From Mesorhizobium opportunistum WSM2075 (GTDB lineage Bacteria > Pseudomonadota > Alphaproteobacteria > Rhizobiales > Rhizobiaceae), in NCBI RefSeq assembly GCF_000176035.2, contig NC_015675.1, positions 186,001 to 250,000 on the forward strand: a stretch of DNA of 64,000 bases, given 5' to 3'. Positions 22,843 through 32,341 of the stretch are shown in pieces. Position 1 is the stretch's first letter, and each line of letters opens with the position of its first letter. The notes under the pieces were generated by a model. The model saw only the letters and a list, made by a program, of their open reading frames with translations. It made no database searches and had not been told where the DNA came from. Made by a program: the position numbers and the translations under genes.

Positions 22843-25644
22843 ATGGCGAAAATCTCCCTGAAGCTCGATGAACTGATCGACGGCGAAACCTTGCGCCGCG
22901 AGATGACGGCGCTGACCGCGGCGAGCGCCGGCGATGGTTCCAGCCCTGTCATCCGCGCGGCCGTTCTCCAGCTTCTCAAGGGCCGGCTCGCCGAGGGCCG
23001 CAGAAAAGCCGAGGCCATGCTGAGGCAGGATGGCGGCGGCAATGCCTGCGCCGAGCGGCTGTCGCATGTGATGGATGAGCTGATCCGGGCGCTTTACGAT
23101 TTCGCCGCGACCCATGTCTACCGGGTGAAGAACCCGTCGTCGGCCGAGCGCATGGTCGTGGTTGCGGTCGGCGGCTATGGCCGCGGCACGCTGGCGCCGG
23201 GATCCGACATCGACCTTCTGTTCCTCTTGCCCTACAAGCAGACGCCGTGGGGCGAACAGACAGTCGAATACATGCTCTACATGCTGTGGGACCTCGGGCT
23301 GAAGGTCGGCCATGCCACCCGCAACATCGACGAGTGCCTGCGGCTGTCGCGCACCGACATCACCATTCGCACCTCGATCCTGGAGGCGCGCTTCCTGTGG
23401 GGCGAGCGCAAGCTCTATGACGAGTTGATGCTGCGCTTCGACCATGAGGTGGTGCGCACCACCGGTCCGGAATATGTCCAGGCCAAGCTCGCCGAACGCG
23501 ACGAGCGCCACGCCAAGGCCGGCGAAAGCCGCTATCTTGTCGAGCCCAATGTCAAGGACGGCAAGGGCGGCCTGCGCGACCTGCAGACGCTGTTCTGGAT
23601 CGGCAAGTATTTCTATCGGGTGCGCACTGGAGAAGAACTGGTCGAGAAGGGCGTCTTCACCGATGCCGAGTATCGCGAATTCCAGAAGGCCGAGGACTTC
23701 CTGTGGGCGGTGCGCTGCCACATGCATTTCCTCACCGGCAAGGCCGAGGAGCGGCTGCATTTCGACATCCAGCGCGAGATCGCCGAACGGCTGGGTTATA
23801 CCACCCATCCCGGCCTGTCGGCGGTCGAGCGCTTCATGAAGCACTACTTCCTCGTCGCCAAGGATGTCGGCGACCTCACGCGCATCTTCTGCGCGGCACT
23901 GGAGGAGGAGCAGGCCAAGCATGTTCCCGGCTTCAACCGCATCTTCCTCACCTTCCAGCGCCGCAAGCGCAAGCTGGCCGGCACGTCGGATTTCATTGTC
24001 GACAACCATCGCATCAACATCGCCGACGACCAGGTGTTCGAACGCGACCCGGTCAATCTGCTGAGACTATTCTGGTTCGCCGACAAGCACGGGCTGGAAT
24101 TCCATCCCGATGCGCTGAAGCTGCTCACCCGCTCGCTCGGCCTGGTCAACAAGTCGCTCAGGCGCGACGAAGAGGCCAACCGGCTGTTCCTCGACATTTT
24201 GACGTCGGACCGCAATGCCGAGCTCAACCTGCGCCGCATGAACGAGGCCGGGCTGCTGGGCCGGCTGATCCCGGATTTCGGCAAGATCGTCGCCATGATG
24301 CAGTTCTCGATGTACCACCACTACACGGTGGACGAGCACCTGATCCGCTGTATCGGCGTGCTGGCCGAGATCGAGCGCGGCGATGGCGAGAAGGTGCATC
24401 CGCTGTCGCATTCGCTGATGCCTGGCCTGAAGAAGAGCCGCGAGGCGCTCTATGTCGCGGTGCTGTTGCACGACATCGCCAAGGGCAGGCCAGAGGATCA
24501 TTCGGAGGCCGGCGCCCGGATCGCACGCCGCATCTGCCCGCATATGGGGCTGTCGCCGGCCGATACCGAAACCGTTGCCTGGCTGGTCGAGAACCATCTC
24601 GTGATGTCGATGACGGCGCAGACCCGCGACCTCAACGACCGCAAGACCATCGAGGATTTCGCCGCGATCGTGCAGTCGGTCGAGCGGCTGAAGATGCTTT
24701 TGATCCTGACCGTTTGCGACATCAGGGGCGTGGGACCAGGTGTCTGGAACGGCTGGAAGGGCCAGTTGCTGCGCACGCTCTACTATGAGACCGAACTGCT
24801 TTTGACCGGCGGCTTCTCGGAAGTGTCACGTGCGCAGCGGACGGCGGCGTCGCGCGAGCGTCTGGCCGAGGCGCTCGCCGACTGGCCAGACAAGGCCCGC
24901 AAACGCTATGTCGGCCAGCACTACGAGAATTATCTCCTGACCGTCGACCTGCCGGACCAGCTTCGCCATGCCGAATTCATCCGCGATGCGGATGCGGCGG
25001 GCAAAAAGCTTGCCACCATGGTCAAGACGCACCAGTTCGAAGCGGTGACCGAAATCACCGTTCTGGCGCAGGACCACCCGCGTCTTCTCTCCGTCATTGC
25101 CGGGGCATGCGCCGGCGCCGGCGGCAACATTGTCGACGCGCAGATCTTCACCACGTCGGACGGCCGCGCCCTCGACACGATCCTGATCTCGAGGGAGTTC
25201 GACCGTGACGAGGACGAGCGGCGGCGCGCCGAGCGTGTCGGTCGGCTGATCGAGGACGTGCTGTCCGGCAAGAGCTGGCTGCCGGAGATGATCGAGAAGC
25301 GCACCAAGCCACGGCGCGGCTCCAAGGTGTTCAAGATCCCGCCCCGCGCCGAAATCCGCAATGCGCTGTCGAACCGCTTTTCGGTCATCGAGGTCGAGGG
25401 GCTCGACCGCCCTGGCCTGCTGTCGGAGATCACCAGAACCCTGTCCGACCTGTCGCTCGACATTGCGTCGGCCCACATCACCACCTTCGGCGAAAAGGTC
25501 ATCGACACCTTCTACGTCACCGACCTCACCGGCCAGAAGATCGACAGTCCGGCCCGCATTGCCACGATCCGCAACCGGCTGATAGCGACGCTCGAAGGCG
25601 CCGCGCCGGAGCGCGGCGGCAGGGCCAAGGCGGCCGCCGAGTGA
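22843..25644 (+). CDS. glnD: [Protein-PII] uridylyltransferase / uridylyl-removing enzyme
   Basis: GlnD senses glutamine and adds UMP to or removes it from PII proteins, setting the nitrogen response. The 933-residue protein has all domains in order. The nucleotidyltransferase has [15 protein letters not shown] near 111-125, where Asp residues bind metal. The HD hydrolase domain has LLHDIAKG near 540-547. Two C-terminal ACT domains (about 735-815 and 848-925, the second beginning [17 protein letters not shown]) bind glutamine. The ATG at 22843 follows the second glycosyltransferase gene by 89 bases. murJ lies next, beyond a hairpin-rich repeat, an order conserved in rhizobia. Confidence 0.97.
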   Translation: MAKISLKLDELIDGETLRREMTALTAASAGDGSSPVIRAAVLQLLKGRLAEGRRKAEAMLRQDGGGNACAERLSHVMDELIRALYDFAATHVYRVKNPSSAERMVVVAVGGYGRGTLAPGSDIDLLFLLPYKQTPWGEQTVEYMLYMLWDLGLKVGHATRNIDECLRLSRTDITIRTSILEARFLWGERKLYDELMLRFDHEVVRTTGPEYVQAKLAERDERHAKAGESRYLVEPNVKDGKGGLRDLQTLFWIGKYFYRVRTGEELVEKGVFTDAEYREFQKAEDFLWAVRCHMHFLTGKAEERLHFDIQREIAERLGYTTHPGLSAVERFMKHYFLVAKDVGDLTRIFCAALEEEQAKHVPGFNRIFLTFQRRKRKLAGTSDFIVDNHRINIADDQVFERDPVNLLRLFWFADKHGLEFHPDALKLLTRSLGLVNKSLRRDEEANRLFLDILTSDRNAELNLRRMNEAGLLGRLIPDFGKIVAMMQFSMYHHYTVDEHLIRCIGVLAEIERGDGEKVHPLSHSLMPGLKKSREALYVAVLLHDIAKGRPEDHSEAGARIARRICPHMGLSPADTETVAWLVENHLVMSMTAQTRDLNDRKTIEDFAAIVQSVERLKMLLILTVCDIRGVGPGVWNGWKGQLLRTLYYETELLLTGGFSEVSRAQRTAASRERLAEALADWPDKARKRYVGQHYENYLLTVDLPDQLRHAEFIRDADAAGKKLATMVKTHQFEAVTEITVLAQDHPRLLSVIAGACAGAGGNIVDAQIFTTSDGRALDTILISREFDRDEDERRRAERVGRLIEDVLSGKSWLPEMIEKRTKPRRGSKVFKIPPRAEIRNALSNRFSVIEVEGLDRPGLLSEITRTLSDLSLDIASAHITTFGEKVIDTFYVTDLTGQKIDSPARIATIRNRLIATLEGAAPERGGRAKAAAE

Positions 25645-25672
25645 GAGCCATCATCACTTTGTCCCAATCTCC

Positions 25673-25774
25673 AGAGCTATTCGCCGTTTCACGGAAACGG
25701 CGAATAGCTCCAACTTTTTGTTTCAACACAATTCCGGACGGAAAACCGTTTAACGCTTTTCCTGGAATTGCTCA
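25673..25774. repeat. Dispersed 100-bp repeat, copy 2 (inverted relative to 7271-7374)
   Basis: Read on the minus strand, this shares TGAGCAATTCCAGGAAAAG, GGTTTTCCGTCCGGAATTG and the CGCCGTTTCCGTGAAACGG block with the copy at 7271-7374. Its left part holds a perfect 17-bp stem (25674-25690 with 25694-25710, loop ACG) followed by a T-rich stretch. It may therefore terminate the glnD transcript and separate it from murJ. Confidence 0.8.
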
Positions 25775-25792
25775 CAGGCAGTCTCCGAACGC

Positions 25793-27391
25793 ATGAGCCT
25801 CGTCAAGAAATTCGCAACAGTCGCTTCCGGCACGCTGATGAGCCGCGCACTGGGGTTTGGCCGCGAGATGCTGATGGCGGCGGCACTGGGCACCGGGCCG
25901 GTGGCCGACGCGTTCAACGCCGCCTTCCAGTTTCCCAACACCTTTCGCCGGCTGTTCGCCGAGGGCGCCTTCAACGCCGCCTTCGTGCCGCTGTTTGCCA
26001 AGGAGATCGAAACGCACGGCACTGATGGCGCCAAGCGCTTCTCCGAGGAAGTGTTCGGCGTGCTGTTCACCGCGCTGCTGGCGCTGACCATCGTCATGGA
26101 ACTGGCGATGCCGCTGATCGTGCGCTACCTGGTGGCGCCGGGCTTTGCCGACACGCCTGGAAAGTTCGAGACGACCGTCGCACTGGCGACGATCATGTTC
26201 CCGTACCTCATCTGCATGTCGCTTGCCGCCATGATGGCGGGCATGCTGAATTCGCTGCGCCGCTATTTCGCGGCGGCGATCGCGCCCGCGTTCCTCAACA
26301 TCATCCTGATCAGCGTGCTTGGCTACGCCTGGTATCATGGGCTGGATGCACGTGCTGTCGGCTTCAGCCTGTCCTGGGGCGTTTTGGCGGCAGGCATCGT
26401 GCAGCTCGCCATCGTCTGGGTGGCGGTGCGCAACGCCGGCATCTCTATCGGCTTCCGCCGGCCGAAGATGACGCCGAACGTGAAGCGGCTGTTGATCCTA
26501 GCGCTGCCGGCAGCGATCACCGGCGGCATCACCCAGATCAACCAGCTGATCGGCACGGCGATCGCGTCGGCGCAAGACAGCGCCGTGTCCTCGCTCGCCT
26601 ATGCCGACCGCGTCTATCAGCTGCCGCTCGGCGTCGTCGGCGTGGCAGTGGCGATCGTGCTGTTGCCCGAGCTGTCGCGGGCGTTGAAATCAGGCAATCT
26701 GATCGAGGCGGCCAATCTGCAGAACCGCTCCGTCGAGTTCACCCTGTTCATGACCTTGCCGGCGGCGGCGGCACTCTGGGTGATGTCGGAGCCGATCGTG
26801 CGGCTGGTCTATGAGCGCGGCGCGTTCGCCGCCAACCATTCGACGCCGACGGTGGCGGCGATCCTGGCGATCTTCGGCCTGGGCCTGCCGGCCTTCGTGC
26901 TGATCAAGGCCTTCACCCCCGGCTATTTCGCCCGCGAGGACACGCGCACGCCGATGATCTTCGCCGCCATCTCGGTGGCGGTGAATGTCGCCACCGCGCT
27001 GACGCTGTTTCCCAGGATGGGCGCACCCGGCATCGCAGTGGCGTCTGCCGTGGCCGGCTGGGTCAACGCGCTGATGCTGCTTGGCGTGCTTATCCGGCGC
27101 GGCCATTGGGGCCGCGACGTACCGCTCCTGAAGCGCATTCCACGCCTGGTGCTGTCGGCGGCGGTGATGGCGGTGGCGCTGTATTTTGCGGAGCATTGGC
27201 TGGCCGTCAGACTCGGCCCCGGCTCGCCGCTGGTGGTCAAAGCGACGACGCTTCTGACGCTCGTCGCCGGTGGAGCGCTGCTCTACTTCGTCACAGCGTT
27301 TGCCACGGGTGGCGCCGATTTCGGCATGATCCGGCGCAATGTCGGACGCAAGGAGACACCACAGCCTAAGGAACAGTCTTCAGATCCGTGA
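25793..27391 (+). CDS. murJ: Lipid II flippase MurJ (MviN)
   Basis: MurJ flips undecaprenyl-linked peptidoglycan precursors across the inner membrane. The 532-residue protein has about 14 hydrophobic segments of the MOP exporter fold. It begins with the family hallmark LVKKFATVASGTLMSRALGFGREML and NAAFQFPNTFRRLFAEGAFNAAFVP near residues 42-66. The gene follows glnD beyond a repeat. Its last 26 bases overlap the end of the convergent vapC gene, so its C-terminal tail (KETPQPKEQSSDP) is encoded on DNA shared with the toxin gene. This suggests that an insertion event extended or replaced the original 3' end. Confidence 0.95.
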   Translation: MSLVKKFATVASGTLMSRALGFGREMLMAAALGTGPVADAFNAAFQFPNTFRRLFAEGAFNAAFVPLFAKEIETHGTDGAKRFSEEVFGVLFTALLALTIVMELAMPLIVRYLVAPGFADTPGKFETTVALATIMFPYLICMSLAAMMAGMLNSLRRYFAAAIAPAFLNIILISVLGYAWYHGLDARAVGFSLSWGVLAAGIVQLAIVWVAVRNAGISIGFRRPKMTPNVKRLLILALPAAITGGITQINQLIGTAIASAQDSAVSSLAYADRVYQLPLGVVGVAVAIVLLPELSRALKSGNLIEAANLQNRSVEFTLFMTLPAAAALWVMSEPIVRLVYERGAFAANHSTPTVAAILAIFGLGLPAFVLIKAFTPGYFAREDTRTPMIFAAISVAVNVATALTLFPRMGAPGIAVASAVAGWVNALMLLGVLIRRGHWGRDVPLLKRIPRLVLSAAVMAVALYFAEHWLAVRLGPGSPLVVKATTLLTLVAGGALLYFVTAFATGGADFGMIRRNVGRKETPQPKEQSSDP

Positions 27392-27770
27392 GCCGGAATT
27401 CGTCGGCTGTCGAAAGCATCGGGACGGCATAGTAGCGCGCGCAAGCATAGTGAAAACAATCCGCCAAATTCAGTCGGATGGCCTTGTTGCGAAACCGCGA
27501 CGCAGCCTCAACGGACAATGACGTTGCGTCAGCGGCAGGCGGAAGCTCCCGCACGGCAATAGCCCGTTCTTCGAGAAAACGACTGACTATCTTGAGGCTC
27601 ACTTCGACCGGCACCGCTAGCTTTTCGGATCGCGAAAGGGCCATTGCCGCTTCCCACACCGCGATTGCCGACGTGAACGGAGCCGATGCTTCCAAGACGG
27701 CCCGTGCGCAGCGCTGCGCTTCGGCCTCGTGGCTGAGCATCGCGACGATAGCGGCTGCGTCGACAAACAT
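27366..27770 (-). CDS. vapC: VapC-type PIN-domain ribonuclease toxin
   Basis: The 134-residue protein is a PIN domain. Acidic metal-binding residues are visible as Asp4 (MFVDAAAI), Glu in AVWEAAMAL (about 40), Asp in LADCFHYA (about 103) and Asp near STADEF (about 122). VapC toxins cleave tRNA or rRNA and stop translation when the paired antitoxin is degraded. Its ATG overlaps the vapB stop by one base. The 3' end runs 26 bases into the convergent murJ gene. Confidence 0.9.
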   Translation of the reverse strand: MFVDAAAIVAMLSHEAEAQRCARAVLEASAPFTSAIAVWEAAMALSRSEKLAVPVEVSLKIVSRFLEERAIAVRELPPAADATSLSVEAASRFRNKAIRLNLADCFHYACARYYAVPMLSTADEFRLTDLKTVP

Positions 27771-28015
27771 CAGTCTTCGCCGGACAATTCGTCGTAGACC
27801 GAGCGCGGCAGCGGTTTGCGCGCCTGCTCGCTGAGCTCGATTCCAAATTCGGCGCGCAGCCTTGCCGCCGTCTCCAACGGCGTCTCGCGATTGCGGCGGC
27901 GCTCAAGCGCTTCGCGCATGGCAATCACGATCGCCTCGGTTATGCCAACGCCCTCAATTCTAGCGAAGGTGCGCGTTAAGTCATCCGCTTCTTTGTTGTT
28001 GATGTTGATCGTCAT
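27770..28015 (-). CDS. vapB: VapB-type antitoxin
   Basis: The ATG at 28015 (MTININNKEADDLTRTF) gives 81 aa. The N-terminal ~45 residues (ARIEGVGITEAIVIAMREALERRR) form a short DNA-binding module of the Psk/VapB type. The C-terminal part (LRAEFGIELSEQARKPLPRSVYDELSGED) would wrap around the toxin. The last base of the stop is shared with the start of vapC, which is typical of coupled toxin-antitoxin pairs. The promoter overlaps an inverted repeat, consistent with autoregulation. Confidence 0.87.
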   Translation of the reverse strand: MTININNKEADDLTRTFARIEGVGITEAIVIAMREALERRRNRETPLETAARLRAEFGIELSEQARKPLPRSVYDELSGED

Positions 28016-28045
28016 AACGTGCCTACCCAATCGAATGTAGCGGAA

Positions 28046-28075
28046 ATAATGTAGCCACCTACATCAAAATGTCAA
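28046..28075 (-). promoter_or_regulatory. vapBC promoter with overlapping operator
   Basis: On the minus strand TTGACA (28075-28070) and CATTAT (28051-28046) form a good -35/-10 pair with an 18-base spacer. The spacer and -10 contain the dyad ATGTAG-N4-CTACAT (28049-28064), and a further ATGTAG half site lies at 28035-28040. Binding of the VapB/VapC complex here would block RNA polymerase. Confidence 0.75.
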
Positions 28076-28179
28076 TATCTTGAGGAGCCTTTGGAGGGCC
28101 AACCAGCCCCTTGATCCTGCCGCCCCCTTCGTCCATAAGCGCGCCGTCGCAAGACTTTCGCCGCGCGCGGTTTCCAGCC

Positions 28180-28222
28180 GCATGATTGGCTCCAAAAAGT
28201 CTGCAACTTTTTGGAATCATGC
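28180..28222. repeat. 43-bp palindrome upstream of trpS
   Basis: A perfect 10-bp stem (28191-28200 with 28206-28215, loop CTGCA) is extended by GCATGATT and AATCATGC arms with a three-base bulge. It ends 33 bases before the trpS start codon. It may be a mobile palindromic unit or an element that caps the 5' leader of trpS. No T-run follows, so it is not a standard terminator for rightward transcripts. Confidence 0.65.
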
Positions 28223-28255
28223 TTATACGGCCCTCCACAAGCCATGAGGAAACCC

Positions 28256-29323
28256 ATGTCCGCCTTCAAGCCACTCGTCTTCTCTGGTGTCCAGCCGACC
28301 GGCAATCTGCACCTCGGCAACTATCTCGGCGCCATCAAGAAATTCGTCGCCCTGCAGGACACGTCCGACTGCATCTATTGCGTCGTCGACCTGCATTCGC
28401 TGACCGCGCAGCTCGTCTATGATGACCTTGCTGACCAGACGCGGTCGATCACCGCGGCGTTCCTCGCCTCCGGCATCGACCCGAAGAAGCATATCGTCTT
28501 CAACCAGTCGCGGGTCATGCAGCATGCCGAGCTTGCCTGGATCTTCAATTGCGTGGCGCGCATCGGCTGGATGAACAAGATGACGCAGTTCAAGGACAAG
28601 GCCGGCAAGGATCGCGAAAACGCTTCGCTGGGCCTGCTCGCCTATCCCTCGCTGATGGCCGCCGACATCCTGCTTTACCGCGCCACCCATGTGCCGGTCG
28701 GCGAAGACCAGAAGCAGCACCTGGAGCTGACCCGCGACATCGCGCAGAAATTCAACAACGACTTCTCCGATCGCATCGCCAGCCTTGGCGTCGGCGTCGA
28801 GATGCAGGTCGGCGACGAGACGGTGAACGGCTTCTTCCCGATCACCGAACCGGTCATCGGCGGCCCGGCGGCGCGCATCATGAGCCTGCGCGACGGGTCG
28901 AAGAAGATGTCGAAGTCGGACCCGTCGGACCTGTCGCGCATCAACCTGACGGATGACGCCGACACCATCTCGAAGAAGATCCGCAAGGCCAAGACCGATC
29001 CGGAAGCCTTGCCGAGCGAAGTCGACGGGCTGGAAACCCGGCCGGAAGCCGAAAACCTGGTCGGCATCTATGCCGGTCTCGCCGAGCTTTCCAAAGCCGA
29101 GGTGCTGAAGGAATTCGGCGGCCAGCAATTTTCGGTGTTCAAGCCGGCGCTGGCCGATCTGGCGGTGGAGAAGCTGGCGCCAATCGCCAGCGAGATGCGC
29201 CGCATCCAGGGCGATCGCGCCTATGTCGACGCGGTGCTCAGGGATGGCGGCGAACGCGCCGGCGTGCTGGCCGAAACGACGATGAAGACGGTGCGCGACA
29301 TCGTCGGCCTGCTACAGGGCTGA
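28256..29323 (+). CDS. trpS: Tryptophan-tRNA ligase
   Basis: This class I synthetase charges tRNA-Trp with tryptophan. The ATG at 28256 ([23 protein letters not shown]) is chosen for its GAGGA site and because the family starts there. The HIGH-type motif is TGNLHLGN, and the KMSKS loop is [11 protein letters not shown] (about residues 216-226). The tryptophan pocket region [11 protein letters not shown] is intact. At 355 aa the length is normal. Directly upstream lies a 43-bp palindrome. vapBC separates it from murJ, its usual neighbour. Confidence 0.96.
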   Translation: MSAFKPLVFSGVQPTGNLHLGNYLGAIKKFVALQDTSDCIYCVVDLHSLTAQLVYDDLADQTRSITAAFLASGIDPKKHIVFNQSRVMQHAELAWIFNCVARIGWMNKMTQFKDKAGKDRENASLGLLAYPSLMAADILLYRATHVPVGEDQKQHLELTRDIAQKFNNDFSDRIASLGVGVEMQVGDETVNGFFPITEPVIGGPAARIMSLRDGSKKMSKSDPSDLSRINLTDDADTISKKIRKAKTDPEALPSEVDGLETRPEAENLVGIYAGLAELSKAEVLKEFGGQQFSVFKPALADLAVEKLAPIASEMRRIQGDRAYVDAVLRDGGERAGVLAETTMKTVRDIVGLLQG

Positions 29324-29413
29324 CCTGTACCAAGACACCGCCGCCAGCCGGCCGCTTGCGGCCAAATGATGGCGGTGGCAGATTGCGGCCGAAAACACAT
29401 CGAGCAGATAGAC

Positions 29414-29905
29414 ATGGTCTCCAAACGCCTCATCCGTGAAGCCGGTCATCGCAGGAAATTCCTGACGATCATCGACGATACGCCGGAATGCGAGCGTGCC
29501 GTCGCCTACGCCTCGAAGCGGGCGCAGAGCACCAGCGGCACGCTGGTGCTGCTCTATGTCATCGTCCCTGATGATTTCCAGCATTGGCTGGGCGTCGAGA
29601 AGATCATGCGAGAAGAGGCCAACGCCACGGCGCGCGCGGCGCTTGATGGCTATGCCAACAAGGTGCGCCAGAAGCTCGGCATCGAGCCGGAGATGGTGGT
29701 GCGCGAAGGCAAGCCGACGGAGGAGATCCACAGGCTGATCGAGGAAGACCAGGATATCGCCATCCTGGTGCTGGCGGCCGGCGCCGGCAAGGAAGGCCCG
29801 GGGCCGCTGGTCGGCGCCGTGGCCGGCAAGGGTGCTGCCTTCCCGATCCCTGTGACTGTGGTGCCGCAGAATCTTTCCGACGAGGAGATCGACAGTCTCG
29901 CCTGA
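29414..29905 (+). CDS. Universal stress protein family (UspA)
   Basis: The 163-residue protein carries the UspA fold. It opens KFLTIIDDTPECERAVAYASKRAQ, with the ATP-site Asp early in the domain, and ends with the LVLAAGAGKEGPGPLVGAVAGKGAAFPIPVTVVP segment. That corresponds to the G-x2-G-x9-G(S/T) nucleotide loop in altered form. Such proteins help cells survive stress. The gene follows trpS by about 90 bases on the same strand, an order often found in rhizobia. The start at 29414 (MVSKRLIREAGHRRK) is the most likely of two in-frame ATGs. Confidence 0.85.
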   Translation: MVSKRLIREAGHRRKFLTIIDDTPECERAVAYASKRAQSTSGTLVLLYVIVPDDFQHWLGVEKIMREEANATARAALDGYANKVRQKLGIEPEMVVREGKPTEEIHRLIEEDQDIAILVLAAGAGKEGPGPLVGAVAGKGAAFPIPVTVVPQNLSDEEIDSLA

Positions 29906-30052
29906 AGCCTGCCAGGAATTTCGATTCCCCAGCTAGCAAAAACATTCCGCCAGCCAGCCGTTCCGGCGACGCGTTCCGCTTGAATGTTCAGCCGATAGAG
30001 CTTATTTAGAACTATTCCAAACTATCTGCCCAATACGGGCACGGAGACGTCC

Positions 30053-30622
30053 ATGTTCATCCAGACCGAATCGACGCCGAACCCGGCGACGCTGAAATTC
30101 CTGCCCGGCAAGGAAGTGCTTCTGGAAGGCACCGCCGATTTCCGCGATGCCGACAGTGCGGCCGTGGCGTCGCCGCTGGCCGGCCGGCTGTTCGAAATCC
30201 CCGGCGTCACCGGCGTGTTCTTCGGCTATGACTTCATCACCGTGACCAAGGACGGCCCCGACTGGCAGCATTTGAAGCCGGCGATCCTCGGCGCCATCAT
30301 GGAGCATTTCATGTCCGGCGCGCCTGTCATGGCCAAGGCGGGTCCCGCCGCCGAAACCAGCCAGACCGGCGAATTCTACGACAAGGCGGACGAGGAGCTC
30401 GTCATCACCATCAAGGAGCTGCTCGACACGCGGGTGCGCCCGGCGGTGGCCCAGGATGGCGGCGACATCACCTTCCGCGGTTTCGAGAATGGCACCGTGT
30501 TCCTGCACATGAAGGGCGCCTGCGCCGGTTGCCCGTCATCGACGGCGACGCTGAAGCACGGCATCCAGAACCTGCTTCGCCATTTCGTGCCGGAAGTGCA
30601 GCAGGTCGAGCAGGTCGCCTGA
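30053..30622 (+). CDS. NifU-like Fe-S cluster carrier (Nfu)
   Basis: The protein (189 aa) has an N-terminal Nfu_N domain beginning MFIQTESTPNPATLKFLPG. The C-terminal NifU domain has the cluster-binding CAGC motif (Cys157 and Cys160) after RPAVAQDGGDITFRG. Nfu proteins hold a 4Fe-4S cluster between two subunits and pass it to apo-enzymes. This is the housekeeping Nfu type, not the nitrogenase NifU. A strong terminator closes the transcript 35 bases after the stop. Confidence 0.93.
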   Translation: MFIQTESTPNPATLKFLPGKEVLLEGTADFRDADSAAVASPLAGRLFEIPGVTGVFFGYDFITVTKDGPDWQHLKPAILGAIMEHFMSGAPVMAKAGPAAETSQTGEFYDKADEELVITIKELLDTRVRPAVAQDGGDITFRGFENGTVFLHMKGACAGCPSSTATLKHGIQNLLRHFVPEVQQVEQVA

Positions 30623-30656
30623 TCGTTTCGCTCTATTTGCCAACTGTAAAAAACAA

Positions 30657-30682
30657 AAAACCGGGCCGAATTGCCCGGTTTT
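30657..30682. terminator. Bidirectional rho-independent terminator
   Basis: The stem CCGGGC / GCCCGG (30661-30666 with 30673-30678) is extended by AAAA and TTTT arms, with the loop CGAATT. Poly-A on the left and poly-T on the right make it work for both strands. It ends the nfu transcript from the left and the L,D-transpeptidase transcript from the right. Confidence 0.9.
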
Positions 30683-30756
30683 CTGTTTTGGGACGTCCAT
30701 TGTTGCCTAGACGGTCCGCGTACGAACTGCTTTGACCCTGGTCCTTGCGACCACGA

Positions 30757-31374
30757 TCAGAGGACGATGACCTTGGCGCCGACCGAGGCGCGATCATAAA
30801 GGTCGATGACGTCCTGATTCATCAGCCGGATGCAGCCCGACGACATCGCCTTGCCGATCGAGTTCCATTCCGGGCTGCCGTGCAGGCGGTAACCCATGTC
30901 ACCGCCCTTGTTGAAGAGATACATGGCGCGAGCGCCGAGCGGGTTCTTCAGGCCCGGCTCCATGCCGCTGGCGAACTTGGCGAGTTCCGGCTGGCGCTTG
31001 ATCATCTGCGAAGGCGGCGTCCAGGTCGGCCACTCACGCTTGATCGCGATATGGGCGGTGCCATGCCACTCGAAGCCCTCGCGGCCGACGCCGATGCCGT
31101 AGCGGATCGCCAGGCCGTCGCCCTCGACGAAGTAGAGGAACTTGTTCTGCGTGTCGACGATGATCGTGCCGGGTTTTTCCTTGGTGTCGTAATTCACTTC
31201 CTGGCGGTGATACTTCGACGGCACCTTCTCGATCGGGATGCGCGGCAGCTGGTAACCGGCATCGGTCACCGCGCCATAGTCGTTGGAAAATATCTGCCCG
31301 CCAATGGTGCTGCAACCGGCGAGTGCAGTGGACAGCGCCATTGCGGCAACTATTGCAAGCGACTTCATGCGCAT
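30757..31374 (-). CDS. L,D-transpeptidase lipoprotein (YkuD domain)
   Basis: From the ATG at 31374 the 205-residue protein has a lipoprotein signal peptide with lipobox LAGC (Cys21), so it should be anchored in an envelope membrane. The YkuD catalytic motif is HGSPEWNSIGKAMSSGCIRL: a His followed 15 residues later by SGC, with Cys as the nucleophile that links peptidoglycan stems by 3-3 bonds or attaches proteins to them. NPLGARAMYLF precedes it as usual. It is divergent from cueR and converges on nfu at a shared terminator. Confidence 0.92.
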   Translation of the reverse strand: MRMKSLAIVAAMALSTALAGCSTIGGQIFSNDYGAVTDAGYQLPRIPIEKVPSKYHRQEVNYDTKEKPGTIIVDTQNKFLYFVEGDGLAIRYGIGVGREGFEWHGTAHIAIKREWPTWTPPSQMIKRQPELAKFASGMEPGLKNPLGARAMYLFNKGGDMGYRLHGSPEWNSIGKAMSSGCIRLMNQDVIDLYDRASVGAKVIVL

Positions 31375-31489
31375 GAGGTGATCCGGAGCCCCGCCCAAAC
31401 TTAGAGCGGCACGAGTCGGCCGCCTTCTCGCCATCATTCATGCTGGCATTTGCTTTGCTTGCCAAGCACCCGATGCCTATATCCAGGGC

Positions 31490-31505
31490 CTTACCTGCTG
31501 GTAAG
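31490..31505. promoter_or_regulatory. Dyad CTTACC-N4-GGTAAG in the cueR upstream region
   Basis: A perfect 6-bp inverted repeat spaced by TGCT lies in the 226-base gap between the divergent L,D-transpeptidase and cueR genes, about 95 bases before the cueR start. It differs from the CCTTCC dyad of the copper ATPase promoter and is not matched to a clear -35/-10 pair. It could be an autoregulatory site or belong to the transpeptidase gene. Confidence 0.35.
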
Positions 31506-31600
31506 CGTATCACTATGGCATTTCGGCAACAGCCTTCACCAGATTGTGAAGCAAATTCAATGGGCCCGAACCGCGGGCCGGCAAAATCAGGGAAACCGCC

Positions 31601-32017
31601 ATGAATGTCGGGGACGCCGCCAACCGCTCAGGCCTGCCGGCCAAGACCATCCGTTACTATGAGGAGATCGGCCTGATCGCGCCCGCGCGCGCCGCCAACG
31701 GCTACCGCGACTATTCCGGCGACGATATCCACCGGCTGGCCTTCCTGCGCCGCGCGCGCAATCTCGGCTTTTCCATCGATGATTGCCACCAGCTGATGGC
31801 GCTCTACCAGGACCGCAGCCGCGCCAGCCACGACGTGCGCGAGATCGCCGCTGCCCATGTCAAGGCGATCGAGGAGAAGGTGCGCGAGCTGCAGTCGATG
31901 CGTTCGACCCTGCAGACGCTGATCCACGCCTGCCATGGCGACAACAGGCCGGACTGCCCGATCCTGGACGATATGGCGGGGGCGGCCGGCGACGGAGCCG
32001 TTTCGGCGAGGCGATAG
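31601..32017 (+). CDS. cueR: Cu(I)-responsive MerR-family regulator CueR
   Basis: The 138-residue protein opens with the MerR winged helix (VGDAANRSGLPAKTIRYYEEIGLI, residues 3-26), followed by the coiled-coil dimer helix. The metal loop has Cys111 and Cys119 in ACHGDNRPDCPIL, which match in place and context the two Cys of CueR that bind Cu(I). It activates promoters with a 19-bp spacer, and exactly such a promoter precedes the copper ATPase gene at 20743-20773. It stands alone here, about 11 kb from that target. An AT-richer island begins just behind the gene. Confidence 0.92.
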   Translation: MNVGDAANRSGLPAKTIRYYEEIGLIAPARAANGYRDYSGDDIHRLAFLRRARNLGFSIDDCHQLMALYQDRSRASHDVREIAAAHVKAIEEKVRELQSMRSTLQTLIHACHGDNRPDCPILDDMAGAAGDGAVSARR

Positions 32018-32135
32018 CGAAAAGAGGTTTGCCGGCCGGCGCGATGACCTCGTGTACCCATCCGTTCAATGTCTGGAACGGACCGGATAGGCGTGCTTCG
32101 GCTGACTCGCGCGCGAAAACTGATTTAGGTAAGTC

Positions 32136-32341
32136 TAATATGCTAATTGGCTAAAGTACGGAACGTCCAATGGACAAGAACGGAACCAAAGCGGTTACGT
32201 CAGACCTTTGCGCAGACAACGCAAGACTTTAGTCCTGCCGCTTATAGTTAAGAACGGAAGGTGATCGGCGCGACATGGGGCCGCGACGGATCATTACCAG
32301 ACCGCGCTCAGACAAATTATGGTGCGATCGCGGAAGGCGGG
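32136..32341 (+). repeat. ~207-bp duplicated element, copy 1
   Basis: This block aligns with 32654-32861 from TAATATGCTAATTGGCTAAAG to GGTGCGATCGCGGAAGGCGGG. Identity is highest over 32164-32208 and at the two ends, with small insertions and deletions in the middle. Each copy has a 21-codon frame, an AACC-N5-GGTT dyad and the block CAAGACTTTAGTCCTGC. The base composition is poorer in GC than the surroundings. No protein family, tRNA or known RNA is recognised. Confidence 0.8.
32170..32232 (+). CDS. Possible 20-residue peptide in repeat copy 1
   Basis: ATG at 32170 opens a 20-codon frame, MDKNGTKAVTSDLCADNARL, ending in TAG. The same frame, with the same length and the same first 13 and last 3 residues, occurs in copy 2. 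No strong ribosome-binding site is visible, so translation is uncertain. The shared length could simply reflect DNA conservation. Confidence 0.25.
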   Translation: MDKNGTKAVTSDLCADNARL

